Source: Mesorhizobium qingshengii (GTDB lineage: Bacteria > Pseudomonadota > Alphaproteobacteria > Rhizobiales > Rhizobiaceae). From it: a stretch of DNA of 64,000 bases. The stretch lies in the NCBI RefSeq assembly GCF_027563465.1, contig NZ_JAPFQA010000009.1, positions 141,224 through 205,223 on the forward strand. Reading direction: 5' to 3'. The translations under genes were made by a program, and so were the position numbers. The notes beneath the pieces were generated by a model. It made no database searches. It saw only the letters and a list, made by a program, of their open reading frames with translations, and was not told where the DNA came from. Below, one piece after another: positions 8,408 to 17,618 of the stretch (the stretch's first letter is position 1; each line of letters begins with the position of its first letter).

Positions 8408-8602
8408 TCACCCCTCGGCGAAGGAGCCGTCCTTGTGGCGCCGGATCGGGTTACGTCAGTGGCGTCCTTCCCTGGCGCGCTCCTTGACATAGTCCTCGTC
8501 GATCTCGATACCCGGGAGATCGTTGCCTGGTTGAGCTCGGCCGGCATTTCCGTCCGCATGGATCAGGCGCTCGCCTCCATCGGAACCGAGGTTCTCGAGC
8601 GA
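8408..8602 (-). pseudogene. 3' relic of an enolase-superfamily dehydratase (galactonate-dehydratase-like)
   Basis: On the minus strand one frame reads ...PGIEIDEDYVKERAREGRH, then stop, then RNPIRRHKDGSFAEG and a terminal stop. This resembles the conserved C-terminal tail of D-galactonate dehydratase-type enzymes, which from memory is close to RHWRNPxWRHxDGSxAEW. Each of the three tryptophans expected in that tail is changed: one to a TGA stop (8456-8458), one to Arg and the last to Gly. Upstream the frame stays open to a TAA at 8603-8605 and then cannot be followed. The relic lies in a 475-base gap without other genes. The family assignment rests on recalled similarity of the tail, so it is moderately uncertain. 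Confidence 0.45.
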
Positions 8603-8667
8603 TTAGGCCGTCGTTCGACCGCAATGGCAACCGAGAGGATGAAATCGAAGTACGAGGAGGCGGCACG

Positions 8668-10182
8668 TTGAATCACGAGCGCATTGGGTGTGACGAACTA
8701 CGCGGCAAGATAACGAGCGCGGAACACGCGGCCTCGTTTATCGAATCCGGCACCACGGTCGGAATGAGCGGGTTCACGGGGTCCGGCTATCCCAAAGCCG
8801 TTCCGCTCGCGCTTGCCACCCGGATCAAGGCCGAGCACGCGGCCGGGAACCCGTTTCGTATTCGCGTGTGGACCGGCGCCTCGACCGGGCCGGAACTCGA
8901 TGGCGCCCTGGCCAAGGCGGACGGCATAGAATTCCGCCTGCCTTACAATTCCGATCCGGTCGCCCGCGAGATGATCAACCGCGGCGAGATGGAGTATTTC
9001 GACATGCATCTGAGCCAGGTCGCGCCGATGGCGTGGCAGGGCTTTCTCGGGCCGCTCGATACGGCAGTCATCGAAGTCGCCGGGATCAGGCCCGATGGCT
9101 CGCTTATTCCATCCTCCTCGGTCGGCAACAACAAGACTTGGCTCGACCGCGCACGGCAGGTGATCCTGGAGGTCAACAATTGGCAGAATGCCGCCCTCGA
9201 AGGCATGCACGACATTTACTACGGCACCGCATTGCCGCCCCACCGCCTCCCCATCCCACTCGTTCGCCCCGACCAGCGCATCGGCGAGCCTTACTTCCGC
9301 TGTGACCCCGAAAAGATCGTCGCAATCGTCGAGACCCAGGCGCCAGACCGCAACCTTCCTTTCGCGCCGCCGGACGAGACGGCTCGGTCCATCGCCGGGC
9401 ATCTCCTGGAGTTCTTCCGTCATGAGGTGGCGAAGGGAAGACTTCCCGCATCCCTGCTTCCGATCCAGTCGGGTGTCGGCAACATTGCCAATGCCGTGCT
9501 TGGCGGTCTCGTCGATGCGGCCTTTGAGGACATGACCGCCTATACCGAGGTGATCCAGGACGGCATGCTGGACCTGCTCGAGTCCGGCAAGCTTCGCATG
9601 GCTTCCGCCACGGCGTTTTCGCTGAGCCCCGAGGCTGCAGCACGGCTCAATGCCGACATGGCGCGCTTTCGCGACAAGATGATCCTCCGGCCCCAGGAAA
9701 TCAGCAATCATCCGGAACTGATCCGGCGTCTGGGCTGCATCGCGATGAACGGGCTGATCGAGGCCGACATCTACGGCAACGTCAATTCCACGCACATCAT
9801 GGGGTCGCGGATCCAGAACGGCATTGGCGGGTCAGGTGATTTCGCGCGCAACGCCTATGTTTCCGTCTTCATGACTCCCTCGACGGCCAAGGGCGGGAAG
9901 ATATCCGCCATCGTGCCGCAAGCGAGCCACGTGGATCACATCACCCAGGATGTGCAGGTGATCGTGACCGAACAGGGCCTCGCCGACCTGCGCGGTCTCT
10001 CGCCCAAGCAGCGCGCCGAGGTCATCATCGCCAATTGCGCGCATCCTGACTACAGGCCGGCATTGTCCGACTATTATCGGAGGGCCAGGGAGCATTCCTA
10101 CGGTCAGCAGTCACCGTCGCTGCCCGGCGAAGCGCTTTCCTGGCACCAGCGGTTCATCGAAACGGGATCCATGTTGGCTTGA
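8668..10182 (+). CDS. Acetyl-CoA hydrolase/transferase family CoA transferase (AarC-like)
   Basis: A 504-residue class I CoA transferase, close in length to AarC (succinyl-CoA:acetate CoA transferase). The glutamate that carries the covalent CoA thioester in AarC is matched here at E294 in AYTEVIQDG. The C-terminal signature EQGLADLRGLSP and the GNVNSTHIMGSRIQNG motif are also present. The start is TTG 8668, supported by GAGGAGG 7 bases upstream; no ATG nearby has a better site. It moves CoA between short-chain acids such as succinate, acetate or propionate in the cytoplasm. It stands alone, downstream of a gene relic. Confidence 0.9.
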   Translation: MNHERIGCDELRGKITSAEHAASFIESGTTVGMSGFTGSGYPKAVPLALATRIKAEHAAGNPFRIRVWTGASTGPELDGALAKADGIEFRLPYNSDPVAREMINRGEMEYFDMHLSQVAPMAWQGFLGPLDTAVIEVAGIRPDGSLIPSSSVGNNKTWLDRARQVILEVNNWQNAALEGMHDIYYGTALPPHRLPIPLVRPDQRIGEPYFRCDPEKIVAIVETQAPDRNLPFAPPDETARSIAGHLLEFFRHEVAKGRLPASLLPIQSGVGNIANAVLGGLVDAAFEDMTAYTEVIQDGMLDLLESGKLRMASATAFSLSPEAAARLNADMARFRDKMILRPQEISNHPELIRRLGCIAMNGLIEADIYGNVNSTHIMGSRIQNGIGGSGDFARNAYVSVFMTPSTAKGGKISAIVPQASHVDHITQDVQVIVTEQGLADLRGLSPKQRAEVIIANCAHPDYRPALSDYYRRAREHSYGQQSPSLPGEALSWHQRFIETGSMLA

Positions 10183-10485
10183 AACCGCAGCATGGGTGCC
10201 GTGGCCCCCTTGCTTGTTCTTTCGGCGGGGGTCTCATGGGCTTGGCGGGTCAGCAACAATGGTCCATCATCGACAACTGGCAGTCAGGCGTGGACGATGC
10301 CGCGGCCTGCGATCTGCCGCTGATCGTGGTAGAGCTTTTGCCGAGACCCTGTTAGAGTTCCCGGCACGACAGGACGGCATCGCGTCGCACCTGCCGAGGA
10401 TCTTCTCCCAGCAAAGCGGCGAAATGTTCAGGAGCGGGTAGTTGCCTGGGCTGGGGCAGAACCAGAAGGGACCGGGGGCACGAAC
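10183..10485. other. Intergenic stretch, no gene recognised
   Basis: These 303 bases lie between the CoA transferase and the adenylate cyclase. A short open frame of 81 codons on the plus strand (10196-10441) has no family resemblance and no ribosome binding site. No hairpin with a T-run was seen. The promoter of the cyclase should lie near the right end. Confidence 0.5.
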
Positions 10486-12258
10486 ATGGCTGAACGGAAT
10501 TACACCCGTCAGCTGGCGACAATCATTTCTATCGATGCCGTCGGATTCTCGCGGCTGATGGGTCTTGACGATGAATCGGCTGTCGCCGCATTCGAGGAAC
10601 GGCGCGACATCATCGCCGACAGCTGCAGCACCTTTGGCGGCCGCACTTTCGGTGATGCCGGCGACAGCATCATGGCTGAATTCGGCAGTCCAATCGAGGC
10701 GTTGCGCGCGGCGTTCGATTTTCAGGACCGCATTGTCGCGCTCAATTCATCGGTCGCCGAAGCCATGCGCATGCCGTTTCGCGTCGGCATCAACACCGGT
10801 GACGTCATCGTTCGGGACGGCCGGCTCTACGGTGACGACGTCAACATCGCCGCCAGGATCCAGGAGTTCGCGCCGCACGGTGGTCTCACCGTCTCGGAAA
10901 CGACCTGGCACCACGTGAAGGACCACACGGCGGCCGAATTCATCGATCTTGGCGAATTCATGCTCAAGAACATCGCGCTGCCGGTGCGCGTTCTGATCGC
11001 GGGGCGCATTGGGAGCGGGTTGTCGCCCGCGCCGTTGGTCGCGGCCGTGCCCCCCGTCAATGGTCAGCAGAAGCTGTCGTCCAAAGGTCCGCCCGCGATC
11101 GCCGTACTGCCGTTCCAGGGCGATGGAGGCGAGCGCGATGTCGGTTATATGGCCGACGGCATAGCCGAAGACATCATCTATGGCCTTTCCAACAGCAGAT
11201 GGCTCTCGGTGATCGCCAAGAGCTCCAGCTTCCAGTTTCGCGATGACACCTTGGGAACGCGGGTAATCGGCAACGCCCTTGGTGCGCGCTACATCGTCAG
11301 CGGCACGCTGATGCGCAATGGCGGGCATATCCGCCTGAGCACCTCGCTTGCCGACGTCTCAAACGGGCGATTGGTGTGGTCGCAGCGCTTCGATCGCGAC
11401 CTGGTCGACATCTTCAGCCTGCGCGACCAGATCGGCGAGGAGATCGTCTCGATCCTCGACAAGGAGGTCGACCGCGCCGAACAGGCGCGGACCTTCCAGG
11501 TGCCGTGGGAAAGCCTGGAAACATGGCAATTGGTGCGGCGCGGACGCTGGCATATGAACCGGCGCACGCGCGGCGACACCGAAATCGCGCTGGAGTTCTT
11601 CGAAAAGGCCTACCGGGAAGACCCGAACTCGAGCGCGGTGCTGAATGAACTGGCATGGTGGTATTTCTGGCGGGCCTGGCTGCGGTTCGGCGACAGCGAC
11701 GATCTGGACAAGGTCCAGCAATATGCGCGCAAGGCCTTGCTGATGGACAGCCTGGATGCCCGCCCGCACGCTCATCTCGGCGTCACCGACATCATGAGGG
11801 GACAGCCCGGATCGGCGGTCGATCATCTCGAGGAAGCGCTCCATATCAATCCGAGCTTCGCCTTTGCGCGCTCGGCGATGGGCAGTGCGCGCCTGCTGCT
11901 CGGCGATGCCGCCGGCGCGATACCGTTCTTTATCGACACGGAGCGGCTGAGCCCCTTCGACCTCTACCGGTTCCACAATCTGGGGGAATTGGCCGCCGCT
12001 TACAGCTTCGTCGAGGATTGGCCATCCGCGATCTCCACAGCGGACCGATCGCTCGATCTGTCGCCCGGCTATTTCTATGCCCGGTTCCTGAAGATCGGCG
12101 CCTTGGCCAGAAGCGGGCGCAAGGAAGAGGCCAGGCGGGAACTGACCATATTCACGACGAGACATCCGGATTTTTCGGAGCAAAGAGTGCGCTGGATACC
12201 GTTCGCGGACAAGGCGGCAAACGAATTTCTCTTGGCCAATTTCGAACTGGCCAGATAA
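10486..12258 (+). CDS. Class III adenylate cyclase with TolB-like and TPR domains
   Basis: A soluble 590-residue protein of a type abundant in rhizobia. Residues 1-170 form a class III nucleotide cyclase domain; the metal-binding aspartates are D17 (SIDAVGFSRLM) and D60 (GDSIMAEF). Residues 205-335 form a TolB/FlgO-like segment starting IAVLPFQGDGGERDVGYMADG. The rest is helical with tetratricopeptide repeats. It should make cAMP in response to a signal sensed by the C-terminal part. It lies 139 bases upstream of the P450-peroxidase fusion on the same strand, and a Crp-family gene follows that, so the three may form one signalling unit; this is inference. Confidence 0.9.
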   Translation: MAERNYTRQLATIISIDAVGFSRLMGLDDESAVAAFEERRDIIADSCSTFGGRTFGDAGDSIMAEFGSPIEALRAAFDFQDRIVALNSSVAEAMRMPFRVGINTGDVIVRDGRLYGDDVNIAARIQEFAPHGGLTVSETTWHHVKDHTAAEFIDLGEFMLKNIALPVRVLIAGRIGSGLSPAPLVAAVPPVNGQQKLSSKGPPAIAVLPFQGDGGERDVGYMADGIAEDIIYGLSNSRWLSVIAKSSSFQFRDDTLGTRVIGNALGARYIVSGTLMRNGGHIRLSTSLADVSNGRLVWSQRFDRDLVDIFSLRDQIGEEIVSILDKEVDRAEQARTFQVPWESLETWQLVRRGRWHMNRRTRGDTEIALEFFEKAYREDPNSSAVLNELAWWYFWRAWLRFGDSDDLDKVQQYARKALLMDSLDARPHAHLGVTDIMRGQPGSAVDHLEEALHINPSFAFARSAMGSARLLLGDAAGAIPFFIDTERLSPFDLYRFHNLGELAAAYSFVEDWPSAISTADRSLDLSPGYFYARFLKIGALARSGRKEEARRELTIFTTRHPDFSEQRVRWIPFADKAANEFLLANFELAR

Positions 12259-12397
12259 TGCGTCGCGAGCGATGCGCAATCGAGGTGGCCGAAGACCGAT
12301 AACTGTGAAAATATTCACATACGCGGGACGGCTGCAAACCTAGGCCATGGGTAGCCGGCATCGCAATGACGTGGACAGCCGGGGGGCCTGAACGCGC

Positions 12398-15300
12398 ATG
12401 ATCAGGATAAAGTACTTCGACGCCATCCGCGCGGCAGAGAAAAGCCAGCGTCCGCTGTCTGAAATGCCGCCATTCGACCTGGGACGTCTCCGCGCCAAGG
12501 GCGTTGCGTCGCGTATCGCTGGTTTTCTCTTCAATGATCCGCGCTGGGCGCTGGCGCTGCTGCGCCGGTTCTGGCCCAATCTCGCCATAGGCAATTTCCT
12601 GCTCGTGACCAGGAATGCCGACGTTCGCGACATATTGGAGCGCGGCGATGAATTCGAGACGCCTTACGGGCCGGAGATGACCGAACTGGCGCGCGGATCG
12701 AACTTCATTCTCGGCATGCAAGACGGCGCCGATTACCGGCGCATGAAATCGTCGGTGCTGAGCGCTTTCCCACCGGCAGAAATCGAGGCCCTGGTCAGAC
12801 CGATCGCCGCGCGGCATTCACAAGAAATCATGACGCGCGCCAGCCCCGGCTTCGACGCGATCGCGGACCTGATGAAGATCGTTCCGGTGCGCATCTGCCG
12901 CGATTATTTCGGTCTCGAGATCGACGACGAATCCGAGTTTGCCGATTGGGCCATAGCATTGAGCGCGCTGTTTTTTTCGGATCCGACGGCGAGCCCCGCC
13001 ACGCGCCAGCTCGCGGTGGTGGCTGGCGACCGCCTGATCAAGGTCATCGACCGCTCCATCGGCGCGATCCGGGAGAAGGGAGCCAAGGATGAGCAGCCGC
13101 TGGCAAGGCTGGTCCGCCTGCTGGACCAGGATCGCCTGTCGCTGCCCGACATTCATTCGATCATGCTCGGCATGGTCGCCGGCTTTGTTCCAACCAATGT
13201 GCTCGCCGGCAGCAACTGCCTCGACGTGATCCTGTCCCGGTCCGATGCGCGGCAAGCTGTCGATGCGGCCCTGGCCAACAACGACACAGGCAGGCTGGAC
13301 AAGGCGATTTTGGAGGCCATGCGCTTCAAGCCGATCTGGGTTGGTCCCTGGCGCTACACCGCGCGCGACGCAACCATAGCCAGGGGCACGCGCCGCGAGC
13401 GCTTGGTGAAGGCCGGAACCGTGGTCATGCCGTCAACGCTGTCGGCGATGTTCGATCCCGAGGCCGTGCAAAGGCCCAACCACTTCGACACGTCGCGCCC
13501 GCATCGCGACTACCTGGTCTTCGGCTACGGTATTCATCAGTGCATCGGCGCCGAAATCGCCAGGATCCAGATTGGCGAAAGTCTTCGCGCCCTGTTCCAG
13601 AAGCACAATGTCCGCCGCGCGCGCGGCAAAGCCGGGAGGATGACGCAGGTCGGCGCTTACCCGGAAAGCCTCAAGGTCGATTTCGATCGGCCCGCGCTTT
13701 GCAGCACGGTAACCCATTCGATGGTGACCGTGGTCTGCCCGATCACCCAGGCTGCGTCGCTGGACGCCATCCGCGACAGGGTTACCGGGCTCGGCAACCC
13801 GGCCAGCGACGAGGTCCGCGCCGCGCTCGATACCGCCGGCATCATCCATTTCGCCAGCCTGGCTGTTGTTGCCACAGGTGAGTCCAACGACGTCTCCGGC
13901 GGTGAGAAAGGAGCGCTTGTTCTCGAAATCTCTGGCGACGGCAGCACCGGGGACGTCATCAGCGCCATGACGCATGCCATCGGACATAGGCTGCAGCCTA
14001 TCTTCAAGGACGTGTGCGACCTACGTGACGGCGATGCGCTGGACAATTTCCTGCGCAAGCACAGTGTCGAGATATCACCGTCTTTCGGCAGCAACGCCGG
14101 ACTGGTCTTTTCCGGCACGCCGGGCCATTCCGTGCAGCGCATCCTGGCAGAAGCCGAGCTTGCCGACGCGGTTCGGCCCGTGGTCGAGCAGCCGCGCGCC
14201 ACCAATGGCGGGGCGGCCGCCGTGCTTGACGAAGCCCGCCGGCACGTCCGGTCCCTGGGAAAGTTCGACTGGGCATTCCAGCCCGCCGAAAGCCTGCTCG
14301 AACGGCCACCCGGAAAATGGTGGCAAGCCATAACGACAACGCTGCTGGCGCCTGCCGTGCTGGCCACGGTCGCCTTGCTGGTGCTCGCCTGCTGGCGGAT
14401 GACCTATGTGCTGGTGTTCGGCAATCCGGCCGGCATCACCTTTGGCACCATTGTCATAGCCGGCACGGCGCTTCTGTTGACCGTGCTTGGAATTCTGGCG
14501 CTGGCGGCGCTGATCCTTGGCCTGTGCTTTCTCGCCTTGCGGCGCATGGAAGACATTGATCGCCCGCACAGCACGCCGGTCGACCTCGGCGCCCTCGACA
14601 AGATCCTGGTCCACGAAGACCAGCCAGGACAAGCCCAGAACCATCTGACGGCGATCTCGACGATGAAAGTTGGAATCTTGCGGAGGCTGGCGCTCAGGCT
14701 GTCGTTCTACCTGATCTCGATCTCGGCACAGAAGGTCTTCAAGCCGGGGTTCCTTGCCACCATCAACACCATCCATTTCGCCCGCTGGGTCCTGTTGCCC
14801 GGCACCAATAGGCTGATGTTCTTCTCCAATTATGGTGGCAGCTGGGAAAGCTATCTCGAGGATTTCATCGCCAAGGCCGCTGCCGGCCTGACTGGCGTAT
14901 GGAGCAACACCGAGGGCTATCCGCGCACGCGCTGGCTCTTCCTCGACGGCGCCCGCGACGGCGACCGTTTCAAGCGCTGGGCGCGCCGGCAGCAGATACC
15001 GACCCTGTTCTGGTATTCGGCCTACCCTGGTCTCAACACCACGCGCATCCGGGCCAATTCGAGGATCAGGCGCGGGATCGCCACTGCAACGGGCAATGAG
15101 GCGCGCGACTGGTTGAGCCTGTTCGGATCGTTGCCGCGCCCGCAGGCCAGGAAGGCGGAGGCCGTCGGCCCCGCGGCGCCCGCGCCGTTGCCCGTCGAAC
15201 AATTGGAAACCGGCGAGATCCAGTCCTTGTTCTTCGGTCCGTTCGGATCACTGGGTCATGCCCATATGCTGGCGATCGCCGTGCCGGAAAGCCTTTCCAG

Positions 15301-16633
15301 GGCCAGGCGCAAGGCCTGGTTGGAATTCATCGTCGAGCAGACCAGCTTCGGGGACGGCGTGCCGCCTGCACGGGCGATGACCGTTGCGTTCGGTCCCGAT
15401 GGCCTTCGCCGCCTCGGGTTGGAAGGCGATGTCGACGGCAATCCGCTTGACACATTCCCCGTCGCCTTTCGCCATGGCATGGGCAATCCCGAGCGCAGTC
15501 GCATTCTGGACGATCTCGGCGAAAGCGTGCCTCAAAAGTGGCAATGGGGTTCGCCGCAGAAACCAGTCGATGTGGTGGTTGTTTGCTATGCCGAGAGTCC
15601 GGAGAAGCTGAAGACCGAGATCGGTACCGCAAAGAGAAAAATGACGGCCGCGGGCATGAACCTCGTCTCGGAATTGCCGCTGGCGGTAAACCGAGACGGC
15701 AAGCGCGCGGTTGAGCATTTCGGCTTCGTCGACGGCGTCTCGCAGCCGATCGTCAGGGGAACCGCCCGCGCCAACATCGGTGCGGCGCCCATGCATCTTG
15801 TCGCGCCCGGCGAGTTTCTGTTCGGCTATCGCGACGAGCATGGTTTCTATCCGTCGTCGCCCTCCGTCGACGCGTCGCTCGACCGGACCGGCATCCTGTC
15901 GCCAGTGCGCCGCAACCGGCAGATACCAGGTCTGCCGCCGCCGCCGCGCGACTTTGGCCGCAACGGCACCTTCCTCGTCGTGCGACAGTTCGAGCAACAC
16001 GTCGACACCTTCCACGACTATTGCAAAGCGGCGGCCATGCAGGCGGCCAGCGAAACCGACGACCCGGCGATTACCCCGCGCTGGGTCGCCGCCAAGATGC
16101 TCGGCCGCTGGCCCGACGGCACCTCGCTGGTGCGCAATCCCGACGGCCGCCCGGGTCGCAGTGCCGATAATGATTTTGCTTTTGGCGTCGAGGACCCCCA
16201 AGGGCATCGCTGCCCGCTTGGCGCCCATGTCCGGCGGTCGAATCCCCGCGATTCGCTGGGCGAGGACCGTGAAACGCAGATCAGGATCGGCAAGCGCCAC
16301 CGGATCATCCGGGTGGGTCGCAGCTACCAGAAGCAAGACAGGAAGGGCGGCAAGGTCGAAAAGGGACTGCTCTTCATGTGTCTCAACGCCGATATCGAGC
16401 GGCAGTATGAATTCATCCAGCAAACCTGGGTGTCGTCGACCGCATTCCAGGGACTTGTTGCCGAAAAGGACCCGACGATCGGTTCGCGCGACAGCGCCGG
16501 CAGGTTCACCATACCATCCTGGGAAAAGGTCACGGTGCTGAAAGGCATCCCGCAATTCGTTACCACCCGGGGAGGCGGATATTTCTTCATGCCGAGCCGG
16601 TCGGCACTGCGCTTTCTGATTTCGCGACTCTGA
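12398..16633 (+). CDS. Cytochrome P450 / membrane / DyP-type peroxidase fusion protein
   Basis: A single frame of 1411 residues with two haem enzymes. Residues 1-430 are a cytochrome P450: the ExxR motif is E306-A-M-R309 and the haem-ligand cysteine is C382 in FGYGIHQCIG. The I-helix region reads GMVAGFVPTN, without the usual acid-alcohol pair. Residues 440-600 and about 785-910 are two related segments (each with IHFA-S/R at its start), separated by two hydrophobic spans near 645-675 and 681-715 that should cross the membrane. Residues 930-1411 are a DyP-type peroxidase with the GxxDG motif FGFVDG (Asp 1112), proximal haem ligand H1277 (CPLGAHVRR) and a conserved Arg in RHRIIRVGRSY. No frameshift joins the parts. 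Function is unknown; a coupled oxidation of a hydrophobic substrate at the membrane is one guess. Confidence 0.88.
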   Translation: MIRIKYFDAIRAAEKSQRPLSEMPPFDLGRLRAKGVASRIAGFLFNDPRWALALLRRFWPNLAIGNFLLVTRNADVRDILERGDEFETPYGPEMTELARGSNFILGMQDGADYRRMKSSVLSAFPPAEIEALVRPIAARHSQEIMTRASPGFDAIADLMKIVPVRICRDYFGLEIDDESEFADWAIALSALFFSDPTASPATRQLAVVAGDRLIKVIDRSIGAIREKGAKDEQPLARLVRLLDQDRLSLPDIHSIMLGMVAGFVPTNVLAGSNCLDVILSRSDARQAVDAALANNDTGRLDKAILEAMRFKPIWVGPWRYTARDATIARGTRRERLVKAGTVVMPSTLSAMFDPEAVQRPNHFDTSRPHRDYLVFGYGIHQCIGAEIARIQIGESLRALFQKHNVRRARGKAGRMTQVGAYPESLKVDFDRPALCSTVTHSMVTVVCPITQAASLDAIRDRVTGLGNPASDEVRAALDTAGIIHFASLAVVATGESNDVSGGEKGALVLEISGDGSTGDVISAMTHAIGHRLQPIFKDVCDLRDGDALDNFLRKHSVEISPSFGSNAGLVFSGTPGHSVQRILAEAELADAVRPVVEQPRATNGGAAAVLDEARRHVRSLGKFDWAFQPAESLLERPPGKWWQAITTTLLAPAVLATVALLVLACWRMTYVLVFGNPAGITFGTIVIAGTALLLTVLGILALAALILGLCFLALRRMEDIDRPHSTPVDLGALDKILVHEDQPGQAQNHLTAISTMKVGILRRLALRLSFYLISISAQKVFKPGFLATINTIHFARWVLLPGTNRLMFFSNYGGSWESYLEDFIAKAAAGLTGVWSNTEGYPRTRWLFLDGARDGDRFKRWARRQQIPTLFWYSAYPGLNTTRIRANSRIRRGIATATGNEARDWLSLFGSLPRPQARKAEAVGPAAPAPLPVEQLETGEIQSLFFGPFGSLGHAHMLAIAVPESLSRARRKAWLEFIVEQTSFGDGVPPARAMTVAFGPDGLRRLGLEGDVDGNPLDTFPVAFRHGMGNPERSRILDDLGESVPQKWQWGSPQKPVDVVVVCYAESPEKLKTEIGTAKRKMTAAGMNLVSELPLAVNRDGKRAVEHFGFVDGVSQPIVRGTARANIGAAPMHLVAPGEFLFGYRDEHGFYPSSPSVDASLDRTGILSPVRRNRQIPGLPPPPRDFGRNGTFLVVRQFEQHVDTFHDYCKAAAMQAASETDDPAITPRWVAAKMLGRWPDGTSLVRNPDGRPGRSADNDFAFGVEDPQGHRCPLGAHVRRSNPRDSLGEDRETQIRIGKRHRIIRVGRSYQKQDRKGGKVEKGLLFMCLNADIERQYEFIQQTWVSSTAFQGLVAEKDPTIGSRDSAGRFTIPSWEKVTVLKGIPQFVTTRGGGYFFMPSRSALRFLISRL

Positions 16634-16654
16634 TTCGCCCCGGCGCCTCCGCTG

Positions 16655-17341
16655 TCAGTCGTCGTCCTGCGACTCGGCGATATGGCGAAGCGCGCCGGCA
16701 TCGGCTATGCGCAAGCCCCCGCGCTTGATGGCGATGATCTGCCGGTTGCGCCAGTCGTTGAGCGTCTTGTTGACCGACTCGCGCGTGGCGCCAAGGAACT
16801 CACCCAGTTCTGACTGCGAGATCGGTATCCAGCCCGCGCCGTCGGCCAAGATGCCGCCCAGAAAGCCCAGCCGTTTCGCCAGCCTTGCTTCGATGCCGAA
16901 GAAGGCCTGATCCCCGAGTTCGCCGCTGACCCAGCGCAGCCGCGCGCACAGAAGTTCGATCATGGCCCGCGCCAGGGATGGGTTTTTCTCAATTCGATCA
17001 AACAGTTGTGTTCGGCTGAGCGAGACCAGCTCACATGCGGTAAGACAGATCGCGGTGGCCGTGCGTGGGCGCCCGTCAAGCGCCCCGATCTCTCCGACCA
17101 GGCTGCGCGACAGCTCGATATTGGCCACCAGTTTTTGGCCGCCAGGCGAATAGAGCGAGATTTCCACCGTGCCCTTCATCACACCGTAGATGCGGTCGGC
17201 GGCATCTTCCTGGACGAACAAATGCTGGCCGGCGGCGTAGCGTTCGAGTTTGCAGCCAGCGAAAAGGAGATCGAACTGGCGCGGATCGATCCGCGCCGGG
17301 CGCGGCAGATCATTTCTGTCGTTCGCGCTGGCGGTTGGCAT
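16655..17341 (-). CDS. Crp/Fnr-family transcriptional regulator
   Basis: A 228-residue regulator if translation starts at the ATG complement 17339-17341, which gives a typical Crp length; the frame stays open further upstream but that part looks non-coding. The N-terminal cyclic-nucleotide-binding fold includes GEIGALDGRPRTATA, which keeps the Glu and Arg of a cAMP phosphate-binding cassette. The C-terminal winged helix contains SQSELGEFLGATRESVNKTL, which should contact DNA. No cysteines suggest an iron-sulfur cluster. It is convergent with the P450-peroxidase gene (21 bases between stops) and two genes from an adenylate cyclase, so cAMP is a reasonable ligand. Confidence 0.9.
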   Translation of the reverse strand: MPTASANDRNDLPRPARIDPRQFDLLFAGCKLERYAAGQHLFVQEDAADRIYGVMKGTVEISLYSPGGQKLVANIELSRSLVGEIGALDGRPRTATAICLTACELVSLSRTQLFDRIEKNPSLARAMIELLCARLRWVSGELGDQAFFGIEARLAKRLGFLGGILADGAGWIPISQSELGEFLGATRESVNKTLNDWRNRQIIAIKRGGLRIADAGALRHIAESQDDD

Positions 17342-17618
17342 GCGGCTTCCCGGTGTTGTTGTGACATGGACAACTGTAGGGCAACGGCGCGACCGATCAA
17401 AGCAAATGTGTTTTGAGGCGGCGCTTCGAGGATCCGACCTCTCAAGCTCTCTGCAAATATCGCCGCCCGACAGGATGGGGAAGACAACAAGGAGACGCAA
17501 CACGTCATCCCCGTCGGCAGACCCACTTTGGACTACACCCTGTCGAAAACGTCGTTGCGAGGTTAACCATGTCGCCATGTGCATGGGACCCAAAGCGGGT
17601 GTTGAACGTTTCTCGATC

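Noticed and set aside
8246..8671. 141-codon plus-strand open frame whose stop overlaps the TTG start of the CoA transferase gene
   Set aside because: The protein has no family resemblance, no good start, and lies antisense to a minus-strand frame with a recognisable dehydratase-like tail. The overlap with TTG is more likely chance.
10196..10441. 81-codon open frame between the CoA transferase and adenylate cyclase genes
   Set aside because: No ribosome binding site, no family resemblance, and Arg/Pro-rich composition typical of chance frames in GC-rich DNA.
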